Below are positions 1 through 55,486 of a stretch of DNA of 64,000 bases, piece after piece. The position numbers and the translations under genes were made by a program. The stretch is taken from contig JALPQD010000636.1 in assembly GCA_023101885.1 (NCBI GenBank), forward strand, positions 660,001 to 724,000, given 5' to 3'. Within the stretch, counting starts at the first letter, position 1. Each line of letters opens with the position of its first letter. Below the pieces are notes generated by a model. It made no database searches. It saw only the letters and a list, made by a program, of their open reading frames with translations, and was not told the DNA's origin. This DNA comes from Typhlomys cinereus (lineage: Eukaryota > Chordata > Mammalia > Rodentia > Platacanthomyidae).

Positions 1-1640
1 GAAACGTTTCCAGGGACAAAATTGAAATGTCTAATAAAAAAAATGCTCCATATCCTTAGCCATCAGAGAAATGCAAAGCAAAACCTCCCTGAGATATCAT
101 CTCACCCAGGTCAGGATGGCAAAAATCCACAATACAAACAACACCAAATGTTGGAGAGGATGTGGAGAGAAGGGAACTCTAATACACTGCTGGTGGGAAT
201 GTAGGCTTATACAACCACTCTGGCGACCAGTTTGGCGATTTCTAAAAAAGTTAAAGATTGAAAGGCTATACGACTCTGCTATACTACTTCTGAGAATAAT
301 CACCCATAAAGCAAAAATTCACTACAGTGACACAAGCACAACCATGTTCATAGCAGCACTATTTACTACAGCAAAGTCATGGAATCAACCCAAATTCCCA
401 ACAGTTGACAAGTGGATAAGGAAACTGTGGTATATTTATATAATGAAAAACTACTCAGCCATCAAGAAAGATGAATTAATGAAATATCCCAGAAACGGAT
501 GGAATTAGAAAAAATTATATTGAGTGAAGTATCCCAGACTCAGAAATTTAGATACCGTATGTACTCCCTAATAGGTGCATCCTAGTACCAAACCAACTTA
601 ATGATATATTCAAAGATAAATCTCTGTAATACCTACAGTAATTGCAAAGATTATAAACAGGAGGGAAGGGGAAGGAGCCCTCTCCCCAGAAAAAAAGGAG
701 TGGATCAGGCTTCAGTAGAGAAAATAGGTCACTGTTAAGTATTGCATGCAAGTAGCGAGACATCTGGTGAAGCTCCTTCTCACTTCCCTTCCTTGTTACC
801 TGCAACTGATGAGGTTTGATCTCACCAATCAAGGAGGGTACAGGGACTGGCAGATAGATGGTGGCCATCCTGCAAATAGGACACTGATCCCCCTCACTGC
901 AGTGTCCTACTCTGATACCATCTACCTTTGAGTCTCCTCTTATATAAAGATCTTCATTTAAACAGCCTTTTATCTTTGTTAGGAGGTGACCTACAATACC
1001 AATCAGGATGGAGCCAAGGGTGGTGTATAAAAAGCAAAAACAGAAAAAAAAAACAAACCATCATTCAGAACACAAAAACTCTACATTAATCACCTGGAAC
1101 CAGACCAGCAAAATCTCTCCCCAACCTTAAGCTCAGGGAACCTTGTGGAAGAGGGGGCGGCAAGATTGTAAGAGCCTAAAGATGGGGAGGACCAAAGGTA
1201 TGCAAGATACTCAACACAAGTTACGACTGAAGTAGCCATAATCAGACTTTGCATGACCTGCACAATAGCTGACATGTCAACGACCTACCAAAGTCTAGCA
1301 TGGATCACCGGCAGTAGGATCCTTAGAGGCAAGGGATTAACAGTCAAAATATAGTTCCCATACTAACAGGGAAGCCAAGAAAGGGCTCTGGGCAATACCA
1401 CTGAGTTCTTACACCTCACTAAGGTGGAGGACTCGGAGGGAGGTTTGGCATTCACAGAAAAGAATGCTCTGTGGGATGGGAGCGAGGAAGAGGGAGGTAC
1501 TGAGAGAGAGGGAGGAAGGGAGGGGGTGAAAGGAAGGGGAAAAGGGGGGAGAGTGAAAAGAGGGACTGGGGAGGAGTGGAGGGAGGAAGAGGGTGGGAGT
1601 ATCTATTGAGCTTGTATGATTGAGAAAGAATATTTATTTA
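1..1640 (+). mobile_element. L1 fragment: end of ORF2 and 3' UTR
   Basis: The first 580 bases encode, with frame breaks, the ORF2 C-terminal region ([38 protein letters not shown]). It matches the same region of the full-length L1 at 30-37 kb. The remainder is 3' UTR with a purine-rich GGGAGG tract (1490-1600) and an A-rich end near 1640. The element continues off the left edge. Confidence 0.88.
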
Positions 1641-2189
1641 AAAAAAGAAACTAGATTATGATTAAGATAATCTTTAAAATCTTCTAATACACACTCTAAG
1701 TACATGTAAAATTGCTTTTATTTAACTATCTCTAGCAAAAAGAATACTCTAGATACCACTGGAAAGGGCAGATGATATCTCTTGAAGCAAGAGCTGCAAG
1801 GTGATATAAAGATAATGGGCAACATAAACCATAATAGAACATAAAAGGCATATGAAACCTGAGGGAGTGGGGGGTAATGCAGGTATTCCCTAGCTTCACA
1901 GTCCATTGAGAGATTAAGTGGAAAATGCTTGGCCATATCTTCCCCTTAACCATTCACAGAAGAAAAGCCTCAGTTAAAGGAAAACACCTCCTTATACATG
2001 AAGTCAACTAGAATTTTCTGGAAATTTTGTGATGTTGACATATCACAGAAAGCATTAAGCATGATTCTGTCATAAATATGCATAATAAATCACATAGTAA
2101 GCTATTCCCTTCAGATCCTGCCTAGACTACTAAGAAACATAATATGTGTGTGTGGGGGGGTAAAGTATTTCATCTTCAAAATCTCAGAA
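1641..2189. other. Upstream sequence, no gene seen
   Basis: AT-rich sequence with no splice-bounded or conserved-looking reading frame. A short GT/G run lies at 2145-2160. Confidence 0.5.
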
Positions 2190-2290
2190 TGTGAGATGCC
2201 GAGGCAGGAGAATTCTCACAAGTTTGAGAACTGCCTGAACTATATAGTGAATTACACACCAGTCTGAATTACATACAGTGTAAGACCCTA
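2190..2290 (+). mobile_element. Decayed B1 SINE (7SL-derived)
   Basis: Order of B1 landmarks is kept: GAGGCAGGAGAATT, a GTTTGAGAACTGCCTGAACTA segment (B1: gttcgaggccagcctggtcta), and GTAAGACCCTATT near the end. Heavily mutated, so old. Confidence 0.7.
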
Positions 2291-5149
2291 TTAACCATTC
2301 CCTCTTTTCTTTACCCCTTCTCCTTTCCTTCTTTGTACTTTCTTTTCCTTTCCTTCTTTAGAATGAGTGATGTCTCAGATTTACCTTGACATCTTACCCT
2401 GTCTCATTCTCCTAAATAACCATGATTACAATTGTGCCATTCTGCATAGTCTTTAAATATTTCTTATACAAGGAAATTGCGATTCGCATTTTAGAAAAAA
2501 AGTACTTTTGAGCTATTTGCCACTCGTATTAGAAGGAAAACAATCACATTTCCTTTTTATGTACTTTGCCATACTTGCTATTTCAGCAGACTATTCCTTG
2601 TACTTGGCCTTCATAAGAGCATATTGATGGGTAAAAGCATAAACTGGAGGCTGGGTTAGTGAATGAAAGAAGGTAATCTTGGATAAATCACTGAACCAGA
2701 AAATAACTTAGAGATAAACTCAGCACTCCGTGTCTTTAATAATTCAGTATTAGCTAATTGTGGCCAGTCAGGGGTGCATTATCATCAGTTACAAATTTTA
2801 AAATATTTCTGAGATTTGTTTTTGCATGAAACAATCCTCTTAAATGTAAATTGGGAAATAATCAAGTAAAACAATGCATGTGTGCTAGCCCTAGGTACTT
2901 AGAAACTGGGCTTAGGTTCACTACTTTTGAATCTTTGTCTTAGGACTCTACTTGACTGAGACATAAAATCAAAAGTAAAACAAGCTATTTTAGTCTCTGA
3001 ATGATCCCAGGCTATCAAGATGAGACAAAGTGTAACTTATTGTAATAAAACATTCACCCCATAGAGGTGTAGTCCAGAAGAGAGTACATTGACCCTAAAT
3101 AGATAGAACAGGTTAGTTCAATATAGTATGGGTTTGGAGAGTTATGTAGAGTTTATTAAGCACTTGCCTAATATGTGGTGGTGTGGGGACTGCTTCAGGC
3201 CTTACCAGGGACCTTTGAGTACCGACTAATCTGAGTAGCAAGATCAGTGATTTGAACCTCTTTATTCGTGTTCTTTGTACCTTTGGGAGATTTTGTTTAT
3301 GCTGTGGTCAGCCTCAGGTGGGAAGTGTTATTGATCAGCTCACTGCATTCTCACCTTGTGATTTATTAATTGGGAACAGGCCCGCATATTTTCAGAGTTG
3401 TGGCAAAAGATTGTCTACCTTGAAGCTGCTGTTACCTTGAAACTGCTAACAGTCTGAGTACTAATCTAGTCATAGTAATTTAGTTTCTCATCCAACGTTC
3501 TCTTGTTTGTCCATTCCTTAATTCTTGTTTTTATAAGATTATGCTATTCTTGCTGTTTTGTCTATTATGAAGGATTTTGGATGGCTGCCAAACTTTCACG
3601 TATAGTACCTAAGTAATTTAAAATAAGCTTGTCTCAGATCTCAGTCTCAGGGCTGAGACCCCCTCTGACCCAGGCCTCATTTAATTCCCACTGATCCCCC
3701 TCATGGAATTCTGCATTGACAGGTAAGTGCTGGCACTTACGTAGTGGCAGGGCCATTTCAGGAAGAGGAAGAACAAATACAGTAACTGCAACATGGAATA
3801 ACTTGATATTCACAAGAATTTGTACTGATTTAGTACTACTGATCCAAATAGTAAATGAGGGAAGCAGTGGGGCAATGGAAGAGAATGAGGTCAAGGAAAT
3901 GAGGGAAACAGTATCACAAAACTGTGTCTTTGACATATGCAAACAATCAGTGGTAAGATAACCATGAATGACAGCCATATGAAATTTGTTGGATTAAAGG
4001 GGAAAGGTGATCAGTAGGCAGATATCATAGCTCTGAAAAGATGTAAGGACTTGGCCATAGTTAGCTACTGGTATCAACTTGAGTACAGAAGGCTCTGAGC
4101 TCTGGTCACAGTTGTGAGAAATTAGTAGTTGAACCAGAAATGCTTTTCTGGAAAGTAGAGACTTTATCAGCAGTCCTGTAGTGTAGTCAGTTTCCTTTGC
4201 TCCTGGTGATTGTATGGACTCCCTTGCCAAGGTGGACAAGGAACCACACTATCAGAAATGAAGAATAAAATCCTTGTCCCTCTGTATGCCATTTGGTCAT
4301 GAATTTATTGGCAAATCCAGGATAACTGCTACAGACTTGAAATAAACAATGAAAGTGAATTGGAGAGTATCCACACATACACAAAAATGTTTCAAAAGTG
4401 TACCAGGAAAGGTATGCCCATTAACAAGAAAATGAATGGAATACTGTGCAATAGTAATGCTTAATAACTACAGCTACAAGTAGCAGTGTGGATGTAGCTT
4501 ATAAGTAAAACACTGAGTTGAAAGAATTAAATCTCAGAATACTATTCAGAAGAAGTTACAAATTTGGGGAAACTTTTTAAGCAATCAAAACTAAAGAACA
4601 CTATTTAGGCATATATCTATATGACAAAACTATCTTTATGAGGTAAGGAAATAAGAAACGTAAATAGTGATATTGTTGGGAGAGGACAGAAGTAAGGCTA
4701 TTGGCAAAGGTGATAAAACTTAAATTATCAGTAATAGTTGAGTTTTTCCAGCACGAGATCTCCCAGAAATTAGATGAGCACATAGATAAAGTTGTCTAAA
4801 AGATGTGAAGTGAATGTGTAGCTCCCAGTTCTGATTATTTCTATTCTCTGTACTAAGAACTGCGGACAAGGAGATGTCTTTTACAGTCATTTTGGAGATG
4901 GGACCAACAGATTTGCAGAGATGTTTAAAAACTGGTTTTAGATTGTCTCCTTAGTCCTCACCATATGAAAACATTTGCTTTCACATCCCGTGCTTTTTGC
5001 CCCTTGCCTTCCATCCTCTTTTCTTTCTAAGGAAGTTCTAGGATGCAAAGCGGTGGGGAAGGAGGAGGTTGGAGTGTTGCGGATGCACACTATTCCTATT
5101 GGTGGACACAAGGAGCAAGAGGAGGTTAGAGCTGAAGTAAGGGAAAGAG
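2291..5149. other. Upstream region, sparse relics
   Basis: Mostly AT-rich sequence without recognisable genes. An ID-like relic (TTTATTAAGCACTTGCCTAA) lies about 3140-3240. Sequence around 4385-4800 resembles an ancient L1 3' end on the + strand. No convincing exon or promoter was found before the CpG island. Confidence 0.45.
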
Positions 5150-5443
5150 GGGAGAGGGGAGGGGCCAAGGGGAAGGCGGAGCTAAGTAAGCCTAACAGAA
5201 TCCAGACGCAAGTGCAATTATGCGCGCCTGGCTGCTACGGCGGCGGCGCAGAATGCTGACATCCCGCCTGCGAAGTCTTTCCCCTCGGGAAACTACCTTA
5301 TCTGCCTCCTCCGCTGCTGCCTACGCAGCGAAGGCTGCGGTGGCGGTGGCTTTGATTGTGACTGCCTCCTCTGCCACCTCCACCCCTGCCTGCTCCCTTG
5401 CCGGTGCTGTGGAGAAGGCGGCAGCAGCTCTGGCGGCTCCACT

Positions 5444-47742
<42,299 letters not shown>

Positions 47743-48800
47743 ACCTATAGCTTGCCCAAGAATGACTTGATGAAAATGGAATGAACATAAAGACAGTTGT
47801 ATCTAATGAAGACAAAGAAAGGTAAATTCAGTGTCAGTTCAAAAATGCTTAATTTTTGTTTGCAAAAGTTTAAATTGAACTGAAGGAAAAAACAACCATA
47901 CCCAGGTTTAATCTAGCATTTGAGAAAAACATTGGGGTTGAATCCACCAGTGGATTTTGAACTTTTAGTTTTTGTCTACTCAAGAATGAAGAAATAAGCT
48001 AATAAGATGAAATTAGATATAAAAAAAGAGCTTCTGGTGAGAAGAAGAGATAGAGTCAGTGTCAGTTCAAGAAAGTTGAATCAGTCTCTTTCTCCATCTA
48101 TCATCTTCTCTCTCCTTTCCCTCCTCTCAAAATTTAATTAGAAGAAGAAATACGAAGGCATAAACCTAGCTTTGAGAAGTGGGACAGAAGATTCAGTGCT
48201 TTTGATAGATCTAGATTTGATTTTAAACTTTCCAATTTTGTTCCCTTAATGTATGTTTAGTTACATGCACTGTGTATTTACTCGTGTATTTCTACATGTG
48301 CAGTTAATTTCTAACAAAAACCAAATGAAATAAATATGTTCAAAAAGCTTTTTCTTTATTATGTTCCCTTGTTTTGTGAAAAGGGAGTGAGAGAAATATA
48401 TTTCCTATACATCATATAATTTTCCTATATGAAATTGTTTCTACTTTTCTCATCAAATTGCAGTGAAAATTACCTATGAAATAGCATTTAAAAGTCAGAG
48501 AGTTAAAATTCATTGCACCATACAGCCATATCAATCAGACCTTGCCCAGTCCTGTTTGTTCCTGAAGACCTGTGGAAGAACAGATACTTCAGAATCCATT
48601 CCTTTTTGAGTTTACATTAATGTTGGTGGCATTTTATTGTTATTATGTGCTTGCTTATGTTTCTCAGTTTTCTTCAATGGAAGTGTATGAAACAACATAG
48701 GTTGATGTTTTATTAAATCTAATTTGCAGTGTATTTTTGTATTTTCAAGTTCTGAAAGTACAAAATTAGTCTGTAATAAACTTAGATGATATATACTTTT
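47743..48800 (+). other. ZMAT1: ZMAT1 3' untranslated region
   Basis: Sequence after the stop codon contains AATAAA at 48329-48334 and again at 48775-48780, so the transcript probably ends near 48350 or 48800. It lacks interspersed repeats up to a SINE at 48993. Short segments recur at about 220-265-bp steps (CAGTTCA at 47589, 47835, 48063; GATTTTGAAC-like at 47735, 47953, 48219). A pyrimidine-rich stretch lies at 48085-48128. Confidence 0.7.
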
Positions 48801-48992
48801 AAAATGTTCTCAAAAGGGCTGATAAGATCAGTCTATATTCTGGAAATGTTTATATTAAAGTGTTTTAATTTCTATACATTGCTTTTTGATCATTTTCTAT
48901 CAAGGGATGATTATTTTAGAAGTGAGAGGGGAGATAATCAAGGGTTTGCATTGGAGGAGGTTGTCACATGTTGCTGATAAAAATCACCAAAT

Positions 48993-49265
48993 GGAGTGGC
49001 TGTAGAGGTGGCTCTGGTTAAGCTTCTGCCTTGCAGGCAAGAGGTCCCGAGTTCGGATCCTAGACCCCATGTATAGACGCCAGGCGGAAGCGGGGGCGGC
49101 CTGCGTTCCTGATCCTGGTAGGGTGGAGCCTGTGAATCCCCAAGCAGAGTAAACAAGGAGGAGGTGGAGGCGGTCCATGGTGGTTCCGGAATTTGCCCGT
49201 GGTTCTACACACACACGCACACACACACGCACGCACAATTGAATAAAAAAAAAAAAAACTCTTAA
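48993..49265 (+). mobile_element. B2-superfamily SINE with 16-bp target-site duplication
   Basis: Head GGCTGTAGAGGTGGCTCTGG, B box GAGTTCGGATCC, CpG-retaining body and A-rich tail. AAAAATCACCAAATGG is repeated perfectly at 48979-48994 and 49266-49281, marking the insertion. Confidence 0.93.
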
Positions 49266-49281
49266 AAAAATCACCAAATGG

Positions 49282-50841
49282 CACAATAGGGAAAAAAATG
49301 GAATCAGCGAACATGCCCACCAACAGAGGAATGGATAATGAAAATGTGGTACATATACACAATGGAATATTACTCAGCCATCGGAAAGGATGAGATTATG
49401 GAATTTGCTTTGGATTTGGAAAATTTAATATTAAGCAAGGTATCTCAGATGCAGAAAGATTAGTACCAAATGTTCTTTCTAATATGTGGATGTTAGCACT
49501 GATATCGTTGTCAATATATTTGGATTGGAAGTACTGTAAAAGCCAGAAAATTCAAAAAAGACCAATGAGTGGGAAGGTAAAAAGGATTGGTTAGGGTGAA
49601 ACTCTATAGTATCACAGAGTGAAAAAAAAAAAAAACAGAAAAAAAAAACCCTGAGCTGATTCACTTAGAATCCAGTGACAAAATTATACTAGAAGTAACA
49701 GGAATGTAGCACTTCTTGATAAAATGTTGGTCAGAGAAGCCGCAAAGGCCCTCAAACATTATAGGCTTTTGCCATTGCTCTTGGTTGCTCTCTAAAATCT
49801 GTCAGTAAGACCCTATTACTAAAGATACAACACAAATGGATCACAGAACATGGGCAAATATATCAACTTGAACTGGTCTGGGGACTTTCTCCTTGCTAGA
49901 TAGCTTACACAGTACCAAGGAATATTGTAGAAGGTGCTGGGGAAGAGAAATAATCGCAGCATCATAAACTCCTGAGATCTGTAACTGGCAATAAAAATTA
50001 CTATGGCAACAGGTGACCACCAATTCAACACCTGCCTGTCAGAATGGAATACATACATATCACTGTAAACTAAAACAAGAACCTGAAAAGGGGGAAGGAA
50101 ATCAATAGGGAAAAATAGCCAATGAACCAATAGGTAGGAATACAGTACATCAAACTGCTCTGTTATTATATCATAGATTGGAAGAACATTTAATGTTAAG
50201 TCTAGAAGTCTTCTATAAGAGAGGTAGAGGATCTCAACACCCAGACAGGATGTAGCTTAGGACAATAGAAGGACAGGTAAGAGGGCACCAATAGCCAACC
50301 ATAATGCAGAGTACCAACAACTCAGCAAGACTCAACCAAAATGAGAGCAACTTAATCTCTCCCCATCCTAAGGCTTTGGCAACCTTGCAGAAGAGGGGCA
50401 GTGAGATTGTAAGAAACCTAAAAGTGGGAAGGTTCACTGTTGGACAAAACATTCCCCTTAAGGCAGGAGTGCTGCATCTAGGAACTCACTCCAGTGAGAC
50501 TTGTCCTTTCCAGAACTGCATAATGACTGACATATCAATATGCCCCCATAGAGTATGGAGGAACTCAAGAGAGATAAGACCATACTGTGGAAACGTTAGG
50601 GACTAAGATGGATGAGTGAAGGGAAATGCCCCTATCAGTGGGGTGGCCTGAAGAGAGGCAACTTAGTATGTCATAGAAGCCTGAACCCTCACAATAGTAG
50701 ACAAGCCAGAGGGAATCCTAGGTTCCACAGAAGCATACAGGCAGAAATGTGGAAGGGAGTTGGAGAGATTGATAAAGGGATGGAAGAAAAGGACCATGGA
50801 GGGAAGGAGGGATAAGTACTCAATATGCTTGTAAAAGTAGA
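49282..50841 (+). mobile_element. L1 3' end (ORF2 tail plus 3' UTR)
   Basis: ORF2-tail words CCAACAGAGGAATGGATAATG and AATATTACTCAGCCATCGG lead into a 3' UTR that mirrors 11960-13200 (ATTGTAGAAGGTGCTGGGGA, CTAGAAGTCTTCTATAAGAG, GCAGTGAGATTGTAAGAAACC) and 25240-25970. It ends at the adjoining LTR. Confidence 0.82.
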
Positions 50842-51193
50842 TGTCATAGTTTGAAATGTGTCCCTCACAATCTCATGTGTTTGGCAACGTCATGGCACCT
50901 TGAGAGGTGGCGCTTTGCTAGAGGAAGTCACAAAAGGTGGGCCTTGAGGTAAATTAGTCCCACTCTACCTCCAGGAGAAGTCCGCCTTTGCAGCAAGCAG
51001 TCTTGCAGCTGTCAGCCTCCAAGCTGTCTGTAGACACAGCCTCCTTCAGCTTTGGCCAGCCAGCCATGTCACCTCTGCTTTGAAAGACTGTATCTCCCTT
51101 CTAGAATGGTAAGCTGAATAAAACTCCTTTTCTCCCTTAAGTTGCTTGACTTTGGGTGCTCTCTCACAGCAATACTTAAGAGTAACCATTACA
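50842..51193 (+). mobile_element. Solo LTR of MaLR (ORR1-like) type
   Basis: Starts TGTCATAGTTTGAAATGTG and ends GTAACCATTACA (TG...CA), 352 bp, with polyadenylation signal AATAAA at about 51117. Resembles both LTRs of the provirus at 52171-55818 throughout. The ORR1 name is from memory of the rodent consensus. Confidence 0.85.
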
Positions 51194-51215
51194 GTATAAA
51201 AATAAAATAATAATA

Positions 51216-51483
51216 GGGGCTGGAGAGGTGGCTCAGGGGTTAAACCTCTGCCTTGCAGGCAGAAGGTCCTGAGTTCAGATCTTAGACCCCACATATACAC
51301 GCCAGGCGGAAGTGGGGGCAGCCTGCATTTCTGGTCCTGGTAGGGTGGAGCCTGTAAATCCTGGGACAGAGTAAACAAAGGGGAGGTGGAGGCGGTCCAT
51401 GGTGGTTCCGGAATTCGCCTGTGATTCTACACACACACACACACACACACAATTGAATAAATAATAATAAAAATTTTTAAAAG
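51216..51483 (+). mobile_element. B2-superfamily SINE with 13-bp target-site duplication
   Basis: GGGGCTGGAGAGGTGGCTCA head to a (TAA)n-like tail. TAAAATAATAATA occurs at 51203-51215 and 51484-51496. Confidence 0.92.
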
Positions 51484-51657
51484 TAAAATAATAATAAAAA
51501 GCACTTTTTTCCATCAGAATAGTTAAAGCTGCTGGCTGCTTCATTTCTGTGTTCCAGTACAGATTCATCTAGTTCAACAAACTCTCTTTCAATTGATTGT
51601 GTGTGTGTGTGTGCATCTTGTTGGGGCAGTTATTCTTTTAAAAAATATAAATTTATT

Positions 51658-51967
51658 GGGGCTGGAGAGGTGGCTCAAGGGTTAAGCCTCTGTCTTGCAG
51701 GCAGAAGGTCCTGAGTTCAGATCCTAGACCCTACGTATAGACGGCGGGCAGAAGCGGGGCGGCCTGTGCTTCTGGTCCTGGTAGGGCAGGGCCTGTGAAT
51801 CCTGGGGCAGAGTAAACAAGGAGGAGGTGGAGGTGGTCCATGGTGGTTCCTGAATTCGCCCGTGGTTCTACACACACACACATGCACACATACATACACA
51901 CACTCGCACACACACACAATTGAATAAATAATAATAATAATAATAATAATATAATAATAATAATTTT
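51658..51967 (+). mobile_element. B2-superfamily SINE with target-site duplication
   Basis: GGGGCTGGAGAGGTGGCTCA head, full body, CA-rich and (TAA)n tail. AAATATAAATTTATT at 51643-51657 is repeated at 51969-51983. Confidence 0.92.
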
Positions 51968-53354
51968 AAAATATAAATTTATTAATTAAATCTTCACAAA
52001 ATCATCAAATAGCTTAAGGGAACAAGAGAAATAGTCTGGTTACAGTTCTCAGTCCAGTTGGCAGGAGAGCTCACACCAACACCAGGTCTGAGGGAACTGG
52101 CCACACATTTTCCACATAAGGCCTGAGCAAGGGACGTTCCTTACTTACCAGACCAGCATGTCTGGCAAAGTGTAACTATTGCTATCAAAGAGCATTCAAA
52201 GTTAATCAACTTAAGGGAAAAAGGGATATTTGTTCAGCTTAGGGTTCTGGGCTGGCCGGCCAAAGCTGGAGGAGGCTATGTCACTGCAGACATCTTGGAG
52301 GATGAGAGCAGCAAGACTGCTTACTGCAAAGGCAGAGTTTTCCTGGAGTAGAGTGGGACTAATCCATCTCAAGGCCCACCCCTTGTGACTTCCTTCCTCT
52401 AGCAAGGCTCCATCTCTCAAAGTGCCATGACCTTCCTAAGCACATGAGACTGTGGGGGACACATTTCAAACCATAACTTCACCCTTGGCCCCCACAGGCT
52501 CATTGCCATCTCATTATGCAAACCATACTCAGTCCAATTTTGAAAGTCTTCAAAGACTACATCAGTAGTCCCAACACAGTCTGAAAGTCCAAAGTCCAAA
52601 GTCCAAAACCTCCTATAAAATCAAAACATAAGTTATATACTTCCAGCATACAATGGCACAGAATAAACATTCCCATTACAAGAGTAAGGAATGGGCACAT
52701 ATCCAGGAAAGATCGATCCATAAAAAGACTGAAAACGAGCAGGACAAACTCCAAATCTTGTAGCTTCAAGTCCAACAGGTGAGCCTCTTGTTGAAATTAT
52801 CTCAGTTCCAAAGGGCTTTGGTTCCACCCCTCCAATGCAGCTGCCTGTAGAAAACATCATTCTCTTGGGCTGACTCCTCCAAATGTATATAACTCTCTAA
52901 CATCTTTACTTCTCAATGGCAAACAGGCTTTAACTCCACAGCACAAACTGCCCTTCTTGGGCCTCTAAACTGCAGGCTTTCAGGCACATCTACCTGGCTT
53001 CCATCATTTTTGAAATCTTGGAGGAGGACTCCACAATATCCTCCCTCTGGCATCACTGATGCCTCTAAAACCAGAACCACGTGGACAACTTTGCCAAGAC
53101 CAGCCCCCTTGAATTACAGCTGATTCTGCTTCTCTGTGCTGATCATGGGAAAAAGCTCTTTCACACCTGGACAGTTGCTTTATGGAAGAAGTAGACTCTT
53201 GCTTTGGAACTCCACCCTTTAGCTCATTTCTTCCAAAAGGATTTGCATTCTTATGGGTGGGAGCCTTCTCTGAGGATCTTGCCCTTGAGCTAGGGCCTCT
53301 CCTATTATCCAAATTGTGAGCAGGCTTTGATTTACAAATGGAGCTCATCTCTTT

Positions 53355-54167
53355 TTTAAAAAATTTTTTATTATTTCTGCTCATACAAACTTAATAAGTA
53401 CACCGGTTCCCTCCCTCCTTCCTCCTCCTCTCGACCCCCCTGCTCCCCCTCCCCTCATCCCTCCCTCCCCATTCCCTAGTGCCCCCCCCCAATCCCCAAA
53501 GAATCCTTTAATGTGCATGCCAGACTCTCCTCTGGGCTCTCCTCTCCGATGACGTACAAGGACCCAGTGGCATTTCCCTGAACCCTTTCCTGTGTTCCCC
53601 TTAAGCATAGGAACACTACTGTGGCTGTCAGTCCCTTGTCTCCAAGGATCTTGGTGCCTTAGCAAATGCTAGACTTTGTGGGGTCAATAGTGTGTTGGAC
53701 ATTGCACAGGGCATGCAAAGTCCAATTATGATTGCTTCAGCCCTAACTTATGTAGAGTATCTTGCATATCATTGCTCCTCCCATCCTTGTGCTCTAACAA
53801 TCTTACCTCCCCCTCTTCCGCAAATTTCCCTGAGCTTCAGAATGGGGAGAGATTAGTCTGGCCTAGTTCTAGGTGGTTGATATAGAGTCTCTGAAGTTCT
53901 GGATTATGGTTTGTTGATTTTCTTTTGCAGTTTTGCTGCTCCTGCAATGCCCTTCACTCCATCCCGATGTCACCCCCTGGCCAGAGATAAAAAGTTGTTA
54001 AACTGGAGTCTTGTTATAAGAGTATATTCAAAGGTAGATGTAATAAAAGTAGGAAACCTCAATGAGGGAGGGGTCAATCACCCATTTGCAAAATGGTTAC
54101 TTTTTATCTGCCAGACTATATGCCCTCCCCTTCTGGTGAGATCATACCCCCTCAGTTGTAAATGATT
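53355..54167 (-). mobile_element. 5'-truncated L1 inside the MaLR provirus, antisense
   Basis: Starts with the A-tail complement (TTTTTTAAAAAATTTTTTAT) and covers L1 3' UTR very similar to 30437-31290. GGAGCTCATCTCTTT at 53340-53354 pairs with GGAGCTTATCTCTTT at 54168-54182 (14 of 15 identical). Confidence 0.93.
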
Positions 54168-54819
54168 GGAGCTTATCTCTTTAACAGCTATTTTGTTCTC
54201 TACTTCGTGATTCAACTCTTTAGGTTTGGCATTGTATTTTTCATCATTAGAGCTTACAGATTTTGCTCCTTCCTGCCTGATTCTTCTCTTTTTCATAACT
54301 CTGAAGACAACTAAAAGGTAGCCATATCACATTGTCAAGACTACATTGCTTTGAAATTTCCTCTGCCAAGCATTCTCCAGTTTAACTTCAGGCAAGCTTT
54401 CAGGATGAGGGCAAAACTTCACTAAATTCTCCACCAACACATGGCTCATGTGTTACTCCTCCAGTTGCAAACACAATCTCTGTTTCCCTCTGGACGATCA
54501 CAAGCTGGATTTCCACTGTCTGCATCTCTCAGAGCATTGTTCTCTTCATAGCTCTCCCAAGAAACGCCCATTTAGTCCCATCACCAAGATGCAAAGACTT
54601 TCCCAACACAGAGTCCCAAAGTTCTCCGTATTTCTCCCAACAAATAGATCCAAAGACACACTAGCCATATTACAGCATTGGCCATACTGCTGGGTACCGC
54701 TTTTTCTAAGCTTTGCAAACAGCTTCACATTATGGTGAAGCTGTATAGGTTTTCTTAACTATTGCTTAACTATTTCTTAACAATTTCTGTACAGGTTACT
54801 CTTAACTGTTGCTGTGAGA

Positions 54820-55486
54820 TGCAAGGTCCCATGACCAGCACACTTACCTCGCAATTATGATGGATACCAAAGGGGGATTAGCAAGAATTAAGTCAGGCTG
54901 GGTCAAGAGGGGATCTTGGAAAAGCCAGAAAATGAAGTAGTTTATTATGGAACCTAATCCCTTATATACCATGAAACAGGGGGTAAAGTCTGTACACTAC
55001 ACAGAGTGATGATATCAATAGTGACTAACTGTAGGTGCAGAGTCTAATAGATGGGACCACCACCAACAATACAGCCTTGCCAATCCTTAGACATGTTAAT
55101 GGGCCCTAATGGTTCCATATGGGGTGGAAAAAGAACAGGCTGCTAGTAGGTTAGGAACATGATGATACAATTGCAATAATAAAGCTCCATGCCCATCCTT
55201 TAGGTATGCTAATCAATGTCTAGATGGCTTCCAAAGAACAAGAAAGAATATGTAAAAAATACCTCTGCCCTTGAACCCAGTTCAAGACAGGACAAGATAT
55301 AACCCTGCCCCTTGCGGGAAGGTCAACAGGGGTCAGCCACAACTATACCGGAATAGGCTGGCATCTATGCTGACATAGGCACAGAACTATGCTGGAATAG
55401 GAGGCACACTGCAACTGAGACTGTAAGGGATGCCTTTGTCATCTGTCTTCAATAAATGGAGATCTCAGGCTTGAGTGTTCCCTACA
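54820..55486 (+). mobile_element. Solo endogenous retrovirus LTR with 6-bp target-site duplication
   Basis: 667 bp from TGCAAGGTCCC to GTTCCCTACA, with AATAAA at 55451-55456 about 30 bp before the end. GTGAGA flanks it exactly at 54814-54819 and 55487-55492, interrupting the inner MaLR 5' LTR. A 6-bp duplication is typical of class II (ERVK/IAP-like) retroviruses. No internal retroviral sequence remains, so the provirus was lost by LTR recombination (inference). Confidence 0.88.
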
